64,000 bases of DNA, taken from assembly GCF_029227915.1 (NCBI RefSeq), contig NC_079877.1, forward strand, positions 26,127,851-26,191,850, read 5' to 3'. Made by a program: the position numbers and the translations under genes. This DNA comes from Hydractinia symbiolongicarpus (Eukaryota > Cnidaria > Hydrozoa > Anthoathecata > Hydractiniidae). The notes beneath the pieces were generated by a model. The model saw only the letters and a list, made by a program, of their open reading frames with translations. It had not been told where the DNA came from and made no database searches. Below are positions 33,560 to 46,432 of this stretch, piece by piece (the stretch's first letter is position 1; the number at the start of each line of letters is the position of its first letter).

Positions 33560-36500
33560 TCAAAGAACCAAAAAGTTTTCTTGCTCGTATGCCGGCACAT
33601 TCATATCACCGTCTTCTTTTTGCGTCACTAAATCCTTTTTGCAGTTTAAAATGGCTGACAAATCCTAAAAAGGAAAATGACTTGCAATAAAAAAGGACAG
33701 ATAGACGACGTAAAAAAATTCCAGCGTAATGCCGACCTTTTTTTTTACAGCTTGGAAATAGTAATAGTGTTTTCACAAGTAAAAGGTGCATAAGAAACTT
33801 AGTAAATCCAAGATTTAGCTAAGAAAGTTTTAAACTAAAAAAATTTAGCCGAATTCTTACAAAAATATAAAAATTAGCGTCATGGTGATTTCCAGAAAAT
33901 ATATATTTGTCAACAAATCAATTTTTTGCAGGAATTTAAATTAAGACACACGTTGCTCAAAATCAAGACTCATTTTTTCCATTTTTTGATGGTCCATTTT
34001 CAAAAGTGTTTTAAATACGAAGGGTTTTACAAGATTGTTATTCAAGCTTTAAAGTAATTTCACAATTCTAATTCACCCACATATTCAAATATTATTATTT
34101 TAATCATTACTATTATTATTACTAATGAACCAGGATAGTCTCTTCAGTTCCTAATGATACTATAATCAATGAGGGTCCTTCGATGGGAACGGTACTGCAT
34201 TTAAAGCTCCTATTTGAGCTATGGAAGGCGTGCAAGAACGGCAGCTGCTCAACTAGACAACCGCCTAAGGGTATTAATCCTCTTCTTTCGCTAAGCGTTA
34301 TAAGCAGAAAAAATTGATTCACAGTTTTAGTCTAAGACGGACCCACGACCTTCACTGGAGGCGAACGCTCTACCACAAGGCTACTTAAAGACCGCAAGAA
34401 AAAAGTTTAACTTACGCTCCACATCTTCATTTGACGCATGCTCGGTCCATGACTTTCACGCACGTACTTTTGTTGTTCACGAAGAGCCTGAAAATAAGTC
34501 AATCAAGACATGGAAGTGAGTAGAATCAACAAATATTATAGAGATAAACATATAGCATATAAAAACTCGCTTACTTTGCCTTGATTCTCCTGTTCATGTA
34601 TTTTTTGCGTGTATTGATCTCTATAAAAATAGTTAAAATAACTGTCAAAATTCGTACTTGTTAACAACTAAAACAACAAGTCCATGAATTTTTTTTTTTC
34701 GGACAAACCTGAGTGATTTCTTTCCACCATCTGTAGACACGTATAATTTAATTTCGTTCTCAATACGTCGCTGTTGAACCTCCAGTATCTAAAAAGTTTT
34801 AAAAGCGAGCGCATAAGTTTAACAATATAACGAATTCCTACCCTAGAGTTTAGGATTTCCAGATATCGCGTAGTTGTTTTGTCTAGATAATTAGGTGGGA
34901 CGCAAGGTTTTGATTATGAAAAAGGAAATATTTTAGATACGAATTTTTTAGTTATCGAGCGGGTTAATTTTGCGTATATTAACTTTCGTTAAAATTTCTT
35001 CAACATAACATGCACTACAGGGTAAATTTGCCTTAAGCCAATACTCCATCATAAAAAAAAAGATTTTGGATTTTTGCTAGGAAATAAATATAGAGCTGTG
35101 ATTTATTTATTTTCCTATTTATAGTCACTTTTAAAGTATTTAAAATTAAAAAAAAATTAATTTAAATCGACCAAGTGAAAAAATTAAAATTGTATGATAC
35201 AGTACAAGAAAATCTAAATAGTGGAATAAATAATATTTTGCACGAGCAATCTTTGTTCTCTCTATCCTCCCAACTTCTTTTAGATGGGAAGAGACCGAAA
35301 AAACAAAATTTTAACATCAGACATGACGAGGAAGAAAAAAACTATACTTGACTTCAGATACACGCTTTCTTTTATATAAGAAACACAAAATTTGCATTCA
35401 GCCTCAATGTTTCATAATTTTTTGTATTGTCAGCATAGTAATGTTTCTTAAATGTTCCTTAAATTTTGTGGAATTTGAGGCTCAGTTTCTTATATAAATG
35501 TTTCTTATATATAAAAGCTCGTAGGACGAGGGCAACTAACGTCTCGTCATTTCTTAGAAAAATAAAACTGAAATGAAACTTATCTTCTGAAAAATAAGTA
35601 CTTAAAATAAATCATTTTTTCCTTGCAAAAATAAGTCCAGCATAAGGCCTCACTACGGGTCAGTGGACATACATATACTTGTTAAAAATAGAACTTCATA
35701 CCTCAATCATAGCTTGAATGTAATGGTATCTACTATTTTCTTGCAGAACTTCTTCACGTAATGCCTTCACATCCTAAATATAAAGTTGATTACTTTTATG
35801 AAAAATAGTTTCATAATTGAGTCCTATATGTGAAATCAAAAAAAAAAAAAATTGTTATGCTCTCTTGTGTTAGACTATATTGATAAATAATTTAAAAAGG
35901 ATTAATAAACAACAGTATTTTGGTTAAAAAACATTTTTATGTATATTATGCAAATTCATTCGTACGTTCAATTATTTTCCCATAAGCGTGTTTGATAATA
36001 AAGATTTTAACTTTTAAAGCGTAAATTTAAAACGCGCGATATAAAGCTAGCACGAATTATTGACCCGGCTGTGCGAATTTTGGCATAATTAAGGCATATA
36101 AAAATATCACCAAATACAGCATTCTAATTGCATTTGATTTATGATTGCAGCAAGTAAAAAATTTAAAAATCGCCAACAAGAATAGGGGAAACCCTTGGCG
36201 ATCAATAAACATCATTTAATAGAAAATTTCAATAATTTAGTATGACAAAAAAAAAAAAATTACTTTCGCAGATAAGTCCAGCAGGTTTTTTCTGGCGAGA
36301 ATTTGGTTCGTACTTAAAATTTGTTTTACCAACGTGTAATAAAATCAATAGAATGTTGCACATACCTGGTCTAATTTAGACATGTTACTTTCTAACCCAG
36401 CAGCTGTAGTGTCGTAAATACCTTTTCTTTCCTCATACTCAACAGTTAACTCCTGAAAAAGTACATTGTACTCTTGTTTGAGAACGAGACGAGGTAATCA

Positions 36501-39500
36501 CAATATAGACAAGGGTTGGAATTGAAACTAAAAAGAAAGTTTACCTGACACTGTTGTCTTAAAGGTCTCAATTCTTTAATTATGGGAGCTAACGAACTTT
36601 TTTTCTCGGCTATCGTGTTTGTTAATTGGACAACCTGTATTTTAATATAAAAACAACACATTAATATACTGTTACTAGTTTTTACAAGAAATAATTTATC
36701 GGATAAATAAAAAAAACATATTTTAACCTCTAACAAGGTTCGCCTGATTGATAAAAGCCCATCAAGTAATCGGTTAGAACTAGCAACATTTCAACGCTCT
36801 TGATACATGTAACATTCAACAAAAATAGGCATGTTCACAAAGTTCCCGCTTCTATCATTTTAGAATACTTTTAACCAATCAAATATAGTAATTAAGTTTA
36901 AAATTAATGGTTAAACGATTTGCATGATTTAAATGATTGAAATCAACATGAAATTGATCACAAGGAAAAGCAAAATTTAATACAAAACATCTTATTAAGT
37001 GATGAATATGGATAAGCAACCACCCATGAAAGAAAACATTGTTTACCAGTTGAGACATTTCCTCCAGTGTTTTGCCTTTTTGTTCGTCCAATTCACTCTT
37101 CATTGCAGAGACTTTTTCCAATTCTTCTTGGGTAGCATGGAATCCGGATACGCCATGCTTACTTTCCAAATTCGACTAAAATTGGATAAACGAGCAAAAT
37201 TATTAAGAGCAAAATATTAACTGAGCAAGAAGTTGTAATTTATTTATAAAGCTACAATCTTGGTCATTTAATGCTGAGGCAAGACAGATAATTTTAAAGT
37301 TCGTCACCACATGTAAATTCATAAGCTAAATTTATACCAGATTTACACATTTTCAACATGTCAAAATTCACTTGTCAATAATAGTGAGGACTTGGGTTGC
37401 TGACGCCTGCATGGCCTTTTCCACGAACGTGGATTATTTCGTTGTGAGCGCGTGCTTTTGTCCAAGATTGTAGATCACGCAATAAATATATAATGTAAAA
37501 CAATTCTTCAACAGCGTTGCCACAGACACTATATGGGTAGAGTCCTCAGTTAAATGTCTAATTTACTAAGCATCTCTCCACAAATGGAATCACAAATAAA
37601 CTACTGCTCTTTGACTCAAAAATATGAATACAAAATCATCTTTCAAACAATTTTCAAAGCAATATAAATAGATAAGTTGATAATTGTTCTTACTAAAAAG
37701 GCTTGTGTTTGTTGATCGCGCGCAATCAAGATCTCGTTTGTTCGACTCAATACACCAACTTCAGCTTGCAGCTCTGAAAGCTAATCAAAAACAATAAAGA
37801 AGTTAACAAGTACAACAGAAATGTTTGAAAAAATAAACCGTTCGACCATTTCAATAACATCTATATATCAAGTTACCTCTTGTCTCTTCTTCTTATAAAC
37901 TGTGCTTTTACCGCGAAGTTTGTTAACATAACGTTTGAACTGAAAAAAAACAATGAGTGAATTAAGCATGGTTTAAGAGTCGTACATAGTTCGTAAGAAA
38001 GTCAGCCGTCATTCCGCTTTGAGAAATCATCTCCTTTGCCCCTGTTTAGGCAGTTCCACGGTTTTATTAATAAAAGAATGTTTCAACCTTAAAAAATTTA
38101 CAACTCATGAAGTTTAATTAATAGTGCTCTGTCATAGATAGTCCAAAGTCAAAGCACAGCATCCCTTTTAAATACGAACAAAACTTCTCCTAATTCCATT
38201 CCTTTTAGGTTTTACTATCCAGAGGTTACATCAAATCCGATAACCAACAGAAAACCTACATCGTCGCCTTTTAAGATTTGAACATCCTCAGTATCTTGAA
38301 GTTGATCCTTTCGACTTTTTAGATCACTTTCAGCATTATGGAACTAAATAAAAAAGAGGGTTAATGATGCACGACAATATTTTTGAAATTCTCGATATAA
38401 GAAGTTTGTTTCTGCTATTTCTATGTAAGAGTTGGCAATTTAATCTTCCCTGTGTTTTAGCAGATTTCTTAAATTAGACCCAAGAAGGTTCTAATACACC
38501 TTTCCCAAGACTTATTCTTTTGATGTGCCGCAACTTTTTCTGTTGAGTTTTATGAAAAACGGACAAAAGATTTGAATTCTTTATCAAAAATGTTATAAAC
38601 AAAGAAAATTTCGAAACAATGCAGCAAGTAAACAACCTGCTATTCTAATTTAAAGATTTGTGGCATGTCTAACCTCTTTTTAAAAACGCTGCGGGACATG
38701 GTAACTTGAGCATTAAGAAGACTTTAACTGTGATATATATCTCCTCAAAATAGCACTTATTGTTGGCGTATCAAGATAAACTTTTACACATAAATTAAAC
38801 AAACTATGCTGAATTCAAATATGGTATTCATATTTTACGAGTTTATAAAAAGTATGACTCATGGTCTCGGGAAAGCTGTATTGTTGCTGACATCAGCATG
38901 GCATTTTCTATATGATATAGATCTTTTAATGTTACCATGTTAGGCAATTAGGAGATTTTATAATGCAAAACATTTTTCAAAAATTACCATTTTTAAAGCG
39001 AAGAAATGTTTTGAGGTTTTTTGCACACGAAGAAAACAACTGTTTCAAGCAAAATATATTTAAAGACACAAATATAAAAAATTTTTGAAGACTTTATAAT
39101 GCATGAACTTTCGTGAATATTGTACAAGAATGTTTTGATATTCAGTTCTAAAAATCAGTTTTTGTTTAACAAGTGTTCTTGCTCATTATCTGTCAGCGAC
39201 TCAGTCGCAGTTCAATCTCAAATTCCAATTGACAGACATACACAAGCATTTTGTCAATCTTAAGTTGACTTATGATGCTTAAACTATCCCTAGTACCACA
39301 TGATAAAAATTGCATACCTCATCCATAGTCTCTTGCAAATCCTCTGCAGCTGAATTTTTCTTGTTTGCAATAACAGCAGCCTAAATCGAGAAAGTAAAAT
39401 GCAAACATCTTAAATTTCTTAAATTGTTTCTGCAGTTGGAGCAGATTGTGACATGTGCCAATGTATTATTGATCATGTGACCAAGATGTTAATCATGCAA

Positions 39501-42500
39501 GTAACATTTTGATCACGTGGTTAACGTAACGTTAATCACGTAGTTAATATAATTTCCACGCACTTGCTGTCTAAACACAGAGAGCTTGTCATCCATAGGA
39601 TCATTTCGAACCATTCTCTTTTCTACCAGTTCGTTGATTTCAGAAGACAACTCCTTGATCTAAACAAAAACAAATTTAATAAGCAAATGTGATTAACATG
39701 ACTGCATTCTTTAACTATATATGAATATACCTTGCGGTTTAATACGTCTAATTCGTTCTGTCCCATAGCAGGCTCGTCAGCAACACGTTGTAGTGTATCG
39801 AAATACTTTTTCTTGCCTTCAAGTTCCTAAAGGAATAAATAAATCATATTTTTTAGTCAAAATTTTACTTAACTTTAGGAAATTATACTTTCCGCTTTCA
39901 TCTAAAGACCTGGCATGGTACATTAACCTACCTTTGGGATTTTGTCTTGGGTTAAAAAAGAATTCACTTGATTCTCTTCCTCCAACCTCTTGATTAAGCC
40001 TGTTAAAAATTGCACAAGAATAAAAATCAAATTATTAAAAGAACTGTGTCTGCGAGATTAGCAGGTATCAACATTAAGGAATTATATTTCCATTTTCATT
40101 TGTACTAAAAATAGGAAAAAAAATCAAATGTCTATAAAGAAGAATAAAATCAAAACAACGGTTTTAAATATTTAAAGGTACAAACCATCTGCTGTAATGC
40201 CGATACCAGCAGCACGAAGGTCTTTCACCTGGATCTGCATACGGTTGATTTTTTGCTCAGCATGGTTAATCTGAAAAAAGAAGGATGAACAGTTTAAACG
40301 TAGAAGACATGTAAAAAGTTATAAGGTGCAACGGTTGATAAAATCAAACCATTCCCTTATTGGTGTTATCATCTTTAGACTGGTAAGAAATTTAAAGCAA
40401 TATAGTAAAGAATTTAGAAAAATAAATGTAAAAACATACATGATTTCTTTGTGTCTGTAACTGACTAGCAAGATTTGCTTCTTTTTCACGTTCCCTTCGC
40501 AGCTGTCTTGCAGCAAAAATTAACTTGTCGTTATTAGGGACAGCATCGACCTGAAAAATATTTTTAGCAAAATTTAAACGTTTCTGCATATTAGGAAATT
40601 CTAGGTTCTTATAATATGTAATTACCCGTTTTTTGACTCTTTCAACTCTCTTTCTTAGCTGTTCTTGTTCGTCCTCCATGGACAGGATATCCTACATAAA
40701 ACGAGTTTAAAAAGATAAAAACAGAAGTCACTTGTCCAGCTTTTTTATTTACTTCGTATTTACCTTTTTTATTTCAGCTGCGGATAGACCTGAATCTTTC
40801 AATTGGCCTGACTCTTTGTGAAGTTCTTTAAACTGCTCTATCAGATCAATATACTAAGAAGTAAAAAGAAGAATTATCAGAAACAAAAAACAAACAAACA
40901 AACAAGCAAACAAACAAATACCAACTAAAAATCAGGCTTGTGCATTATCTCGTAAAGACTTCCCTTATAGTAAGCAATAACATTTGGTCCGTATAACTAT
41001 AACGTTATAATTTACATAATTATTTAGGTGAAATAAATTTTATATTGTGTTTAAAATAGTTGTATAGCACTGTTATATTAAATACACACCTTCACCTAAA
41101 ATATCAATGCTAACCGTTTTAGTTATTAATAGCATTGGTGGAAAAACTAAGCAATAGTATGCTACGGAGATTATGCATGTTTATCTGAAAAATCCTTATA
41201 AAAACTATGAAAATAAACAAGGAAATCGATTTCTTCCCTTCCTTAACTCTAACCCTAAACATTTACATTCAATATTTTGACAATCACAAATTGCTAAATG
41301 AACTGTATCTTGACTTTATTCTGTAACTTGTCGACGCAGAGGTATCATAAGCAGTATAGACATGAGAAACCCATTGTAATGTGTGATGTCCTACCATTGC
41401 ATGTGTTTCGCTGACTTCATTATCTAGTACCATGTCCTGTGGGATATCTAATTTTACTAAGTAGCGAGCAAGATAAGCACGTTTCTTTAACTCTTCTGAG
41501 TGTTCCAGCAACCATTGAAGAATTGGATATATTACTGGTTTGTCTCCCTGTACAATTCCTTGCCGAAAGGCACTCCTAAAAAATAAAAGAGAGTCAAGAA
41601 AAGAAATATTTGGATGTATTGAACTAGCAAGCAAAAGATGTTCTGAATTGGATGATCATATCTTGCAACTGATATCTATAAAATGCTGGCTACTGTGTGT
41701 AGGCAACAAAGAAATATTTCAGCAAATTAAAATCTGTTATAAGACAATATTTGAAAAACAGAATTATTTTAAGCCTTTCTAATTCACGAAGACGGTCAGC
41801 AATTGTCGAAGTACATGCCAACATGGTAAAGCTTCAAATTAGGTTGGTTGATGCAAGTTCACCTTGGCAGTTAGTTGCCAACGTGAAAAAAATTGAATTA
41901 GAAAGTTAAATGTCTAATGCATTTGTAATATTATACAGGTAAAAAACGTCTTGCTTAGAATTCAATTAAGTTTCACTCAATAGAAATTTGCCTTCATAAA
42001 ATAAAATTTTTGGCAGTTTACTAGTCCAAAAAAAATTTTGTGTTCGGAAAATTTGGCGAAATATTCCTCATTTTTTGCTAATAATTAGTTCGCAGCAGCC
42101 TATAATTTGAGATGTTTTCACAAAATATCTAATGCATGTACTTACACATTACCACCTTCTGTTTTCGGCTTGTACTTCATTATTTTTAAGAAGTTTAACA
42201 TTCGAACAACACGTTGCTCTGGATCCTCTTCACGCAAGTCTGAAGCTTGCTAAAATATAGATTTTACTAGTTTAATTTCTCATAAAACAATTCAGTTGTT
42301 TAGGAAAGCAAACAATTACAGATACTTATTTTGATTATGTCACTAATGACCTGGAACAACAGATCACAAACACAAAAAATGTTTTAAAATACTGTTGACA
42401 ACAACGCTTCTATGAGTAGCAAATGTACAGGATCTTTTGCTTTTTATGAACTGTTTATTGGGATTTAAAAGTCTTTTGATGAAGCCATCACACCGTCTGT

Positions 42501-45500
42501 TCTGAAAAAGGTGGATCATCCCAGCTTTAGGCAATTGGATTTGTTTTGGTCCCTAGTGGTCCATGATTGCCAACAATACAATGACGTCAGTTATTTCCAC
42601 CTGCTTCCAAGTTATTTAGCCTCAAACTTAAAAGTGCAATGTAATGCAATGGCTTCGCTATTCTAATTTAATGCATTAATGTAAGTGTAAAGGGCATTCA
42701 CGTTGTGACAAAGGTCAATAAAGTTAACAAATAACACTAATCTTTTTTAGGGACTTCATTCGAAAATGAACACAATATTACTGTAGGAGATTATATTAGA
42801 ATTATTCACTTTATTACCATTCTTTGCCCATGACAGCATATTTAGTACCTATTGGCACCAATATCAATAAGGATCATGCAAAGGGTCCCTAAAATCCACA
42901 GCTATGAAAAACTTAAAGCACATCAATTGATTAACTAGATAGCCACTACGACACCAATCCTATTCTTGTGTCAGAAAGGATCGATTAACACTTTTATAGT
43001 CTCTGGCATAACTCTGCAAAGAACTGAACACACAACCTTCTGCATTAAAAGCGATTGCTCTACAACAAGGCCTCAAGTCACAAGGTCACAAGGCTAGTAG
43101 TAAATCACATGAAGCAAGAACACTGAGCTCTTGATAAGCAAATGGGAACGAAAAATATATGCTTCTAATTAATTATACCTGTGGATTAATATCAGTGATG
43201 ACATCATTAAGCACTTGTAGCAGTTGAAGTGGTTGTAGAGAATCAAAACTAGAAAAAAATTGAACAAAATATAGAGAGAGGTTACACATGACAGTAAATT
43301 AAATCAACAAAATTAAAGAAATTGTCGCACCTAAACAACTTTAAGAGAAGTGAGATAAAAATAAAAAGAAGAAAACATACAAAATTTAAATATCTTAAAA
43401 CCAAGTTTTTGTTCTTGAGATATTTTAGATACATATACAGATATGTGAAATTATGAAAAATGAATCTATGCAGTTTTGTTTGTTATAATCTTACAGTGAG
43501 GAATTCGCTACACAGGAAAGTGTAGCGAATTCCGACAAAATGAGTATCACTTGAAAAAAATTAATTTTAGCTACGTGTATTCAAATTTATTATGAATTTT
43601 TTCTTGTGTTATTTTTGTATCAAAACATCATCAAAACATCAGGTGCTTCGGTTAATTTTCTAAATTTGAAAACAAAAATTCAAATAAATATGTGCAATAA
43701 AGTACTGAAAGTGATTTTGTGGTAAGTGGTTTTGTGATAGCAAAAGAAAAAAAAAACAGTCTCAAAGTTTTTCTCTGTTTTTTCTTTTTACCACGTTGAG
43801 AATTATTTTTTCTGCTCTGATGTTATTCTACTGGAATTTGGTTTTCTTCATCACCTGAATTTTCACAAGTCCTTGTGAATATGTACGGCGTGTCACGTCA
43901 CAAATGAACAAAATATGTACGAACCAAGTTGGCTTTTGTTTAATAATGCCAGCAACCGTTAATGTAATTATTCTTTTTTGAGGACTAAGTTTTCGTTAGT
44001 TCTCCTTTAAAATCGCTTATTTAATTTTCTATTAGTATGAACATTTATATATCAAAGTTTCTCTGAGAAAATTCCTGCATAACTAAATGCCACTATTCAT
44101 GCAAGGTGGCTGAAAAAATAATGCCTTAATCAGGCCTATCAATAAGAAAATAACACCCAAGCAATACATCTCGCTCCCACAAGGTTACAATAACTTAAAC
44201 TGGGCGAGCAATCTGAATAAATAGAATAAGTTTATAAACGCATGTTTTATCACAAGTCTTTTTTATTTATTTTATTTTATCTTTTTTTATATATTTTGGT
44301 TCTTTTTTACTGTAAATAATAAGAAAGAACATTGATTTCCATGCAAGATGAATATTGATATTGCTCAGCCAGAAAAACTTTTTTTGGAATTGGGGGAGAA
44401 ATTAATGGCTCAGCTATAGTTTCTTATTTCTCAAAATTGGGCGAGCCTTTGCGTGAGCAAGAGCAATTGCTCTCCTCTTATCAATAGGTCTGCTTAATAC
44501 ATGCAAATTTTCAAAAAGGGAATTGTATATGATTATTTTGACAGCTAATTAACCGCGAAAAAACCATTTTAACCATTGAATGTTTAAATTTTTAAAAGAA
44601 ATTTTTTTTAAAGTTTAAGGGCTTTTACAATTCTCCTTTTACAACGCTTAAACTCACCATGGCTTTAATTTCAATGTAGAAAATTTTTTACACTTCACTC
44701 TGAAATTAAGATAAACCCTGTACAAAAATGTTTGCAGATATTTTTGTTTAGCGTATGTATGTTTTAAATTTGTTTGAAAAGTTTTTTGTTTTATTTTAGC
44801 TATTCCCATAATTTTAAAAACAAAAACAAAAAATGTTTGTTTTATTGCCATTTTTATTTTCCACCAGTGATGCAAAAAATTGATCCAAATACTTAAAAAT
44901 CATTCTTTACATGACTGTTCTATGGAAGCATTGGAAACCCTGAAAGTGAAATTATGAGATGAGGAAAATGAGACTTTGAAAGGAGTGAAAGTAAAGCGGT
45001 AGTAAACTATGTTTAATAAGTGTTGCATCTGTGCAGCATCTAATAGAATAAAATTAGGAGCTGATTTGCAAAGGTCTACGTTACCAACTTTTGTCATTTG
45101 TAGGGAACAGTACTTTCTTCCTTCACCCTAATTTTACCTAAGGGCATTTTCTCCCCAGCTACACAAAAATTCATTCAGAATTGCAGTTCTATCCTTAGAT
45201 TTTTCTCAGGGTAATGATTTTATAATGATATCGTTACTACTAATAACAAACATGGCAGCATTAACTTAGCGCTATAGTGGAGCTTTGCAAACAAGATTTC
45301 TTTTATATTATTATAAGTGCTCCACCACTTTTCAGATGGTACCTTTTCAGCAAATTTTTCTCCCTTTTACTCTGCAAAGCAACAATCAATGGATGGAGTG
45401 TTGGCGAAGATCAGACGTTTTTCTTCTGTTGCCGATATTAGAGTGGTGACAATAATAGGGTAGTATACGCTATATATTAATGAAGTCAAGTGCAGACTGA

Positions 45501-46243
45501 CCTTGTGGAGTCTGCAGGAAAGGGGTTAGCAGTAATTCAATTTTTTTAGCTCACAAGTAAGCATTCAGTACTTAAAAAGTAGTACATGTATAAAAGTTGT
45601 TTTCAAATCCAAATTCTTCATTTAACAGACAAAATATAGGCTAGCTAACACCCTGGTTCTACATTCTCCATTAGAAAAAACAAAATTAATTAAAGCTTGA
45701 CCTCCTGCAAAGTTATAATTTCATATAAAAGAGTTTAGGAAAAGTTGTCTAGCAATTGATATATATATATATATATTCTATTCATCAGTTCTTAAGACTT
45801 CCCACTCTAAGTATATACACTAGTAATAACTGAGATTCTGTGTGTCATTCAGTTTTACACTTCAAATATATTGCTCCCTCAATTCCAAAAAAAGTTTTTC
45901 TGGCTGAGCAATATCAATTCATCTCACATGGAAATCAATGAGTTCTCTTTTATTATTTACAGTAAAAAGAACCAAAATATAAAATTATAAAGATAAAATA
46001 AAAAAGAGAAAAAGACTTTGTGATAAAATATGCATTTTGAAAATTATTCAATTTATTCAGATTGCTCACCCAGTTTAAATTATTGTAACCTTGGGTTACA
46101 ATAATTATCATAACAAGAGGTTGTGTTAAAATGATATGTGCTGTACAGATTTAAGCTAATAGAACTTACCTGATCAAGTTCAAACTTTTATTAAATGGTT
46201 GTTTATTGAGTTTATCAACTATAAATTTTAATTGCTCTCCCAT
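33560..46243 (-). CDS. IFT81: Intraflagellar transport protein 81
   Basis: IFT-B core protein that pairs with IFT74 to carry tubulin into cilia. Exons, 5' to 3': 46243-46170, 43248-43179, 42249-42146, 41575-41395, 40853-40764, 40691-40626, 40550-40440, 40270-40186, 39999-39932, 39826-39731, 39659-39564, 39380-39318, 38343-38260, 37939-37877, 37780-37694, 37175-37047, 36634-36545, 36452-36366, 35773-35702, 34788-34709, 34620-34575, 34487-34416, 33664-33560. Phases join to 672 aa, against about 676 in human. Residues 1-130 form the calponin-homology-like tubulin-binding head: [58 protein letters not shown]. The rest is coiled coil, ending with the conserved [14 protein letters not shown] followed by a short tail. 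The start follows an AG acceptor-like site at 46271 in an AT repeat and lies 190 bp after the stop of the upstream small gene. A complete, apparently functional gene. Confidence 0.97.
34120..34387 (-). mobile_element. tRNA-derived SINE in IFT81 intron
   Basis: Reading minus from 34387, the head AGTAGCCTTGTGGTAGAGCG is an A-box region and GGTCGTGGGTCCGTC is a decayed B box about 30 bp on. A body of about 200 bp follows toward 34120. It lies between the last two IFT81 exons. Confidence 0.55.
40886..40920 (+). repeat. (CAAA)n microsatellite
   Basis: Tetranucleotide CAAA repeats, with one AAGC interruption, in an IFT81 intron. Confidence 0.8.
42830..43078 (-). mobile_element. tRNA-derived SINE in IFT81 intron
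   Basis: On the minus strand from 43078, GAGGCCTTGTTGTAGAGCAA is an A-box region and GGTTGTGTGTTCAGTTC a B-box-like region. A body toward 42830 has weak similarity to the 34.1-kb copy (the GAGGGTCC/AAGGGTCCC segments). Left boundary uncertain. Confidence 0.5.
43500..43533. repeat. Perfect 14-bp hairpin
   Basis: GGAATTCGCTACAC, loop AGGAAA, then GTGTAGCGAATTCC. The stem is perfect and the loop is six bases. It sits in the first coding intron of IFT81. Confidence 0.85.
44131..44495. mobile_element. MITE-like element, copy 1
   Basis: The boundaries AGGCCTATCAATAAGA and TCTTATCAATAGGTCT are inverted with two mismatches. The interior from TTACAATAACTTAAACTGGGCGAGC to the GCTCAGCCAGAAAAAC block is repeated in inverted orientation at 45873-46090. 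No coding potential. It lies in the first coding intron of IFT81. Confidence 0.6.
45755..45776 (+). repeat. (TA)n run
   Basis: A dinucleotide AT repeat in an IFT81 intron. Similar short runs occur at about 46251-46266 (just before the IFT81 start codon on the minus strand), 47189-47206 and 48044-48057. Confidence 0.8.
45873..46090. mobile_element. MITE-like element, copy 2 (inverted, partial)
   Basis: The reverse complement of the 44186-44395 segment with scattered changes. Shared blocks include the complement of GCTCAGCCAGAAAAAC, TTTTTACTGTAAATAATAA and ACTGGGCGAGCAATCTGAATAAAT. The copy ends about 80 bp before the first IFT81 coding exon. Confidence 0.65.
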
Positions 46244-46432
46244 CTTTATAATATATATATATATATCACTCTAAAATTAACAAAAAATTAACAACACTTC
46301 AAAACACTGAACATTTTGTTACCCTTTAGCATATTTTTTGTAGATGGATAACTTTCTTTTCATTGACATACATTCATATAAAGCCGTAATGATACTTTTG
46401 TGCGAAGAAACAGATTTGAAAAAGACCTTACT

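Noticed and set aside
33606-33791. Minus-strand 61-aa ORF
   Set aside because: It is a wrong-frame shadow overlapping the last IFT81 exon.
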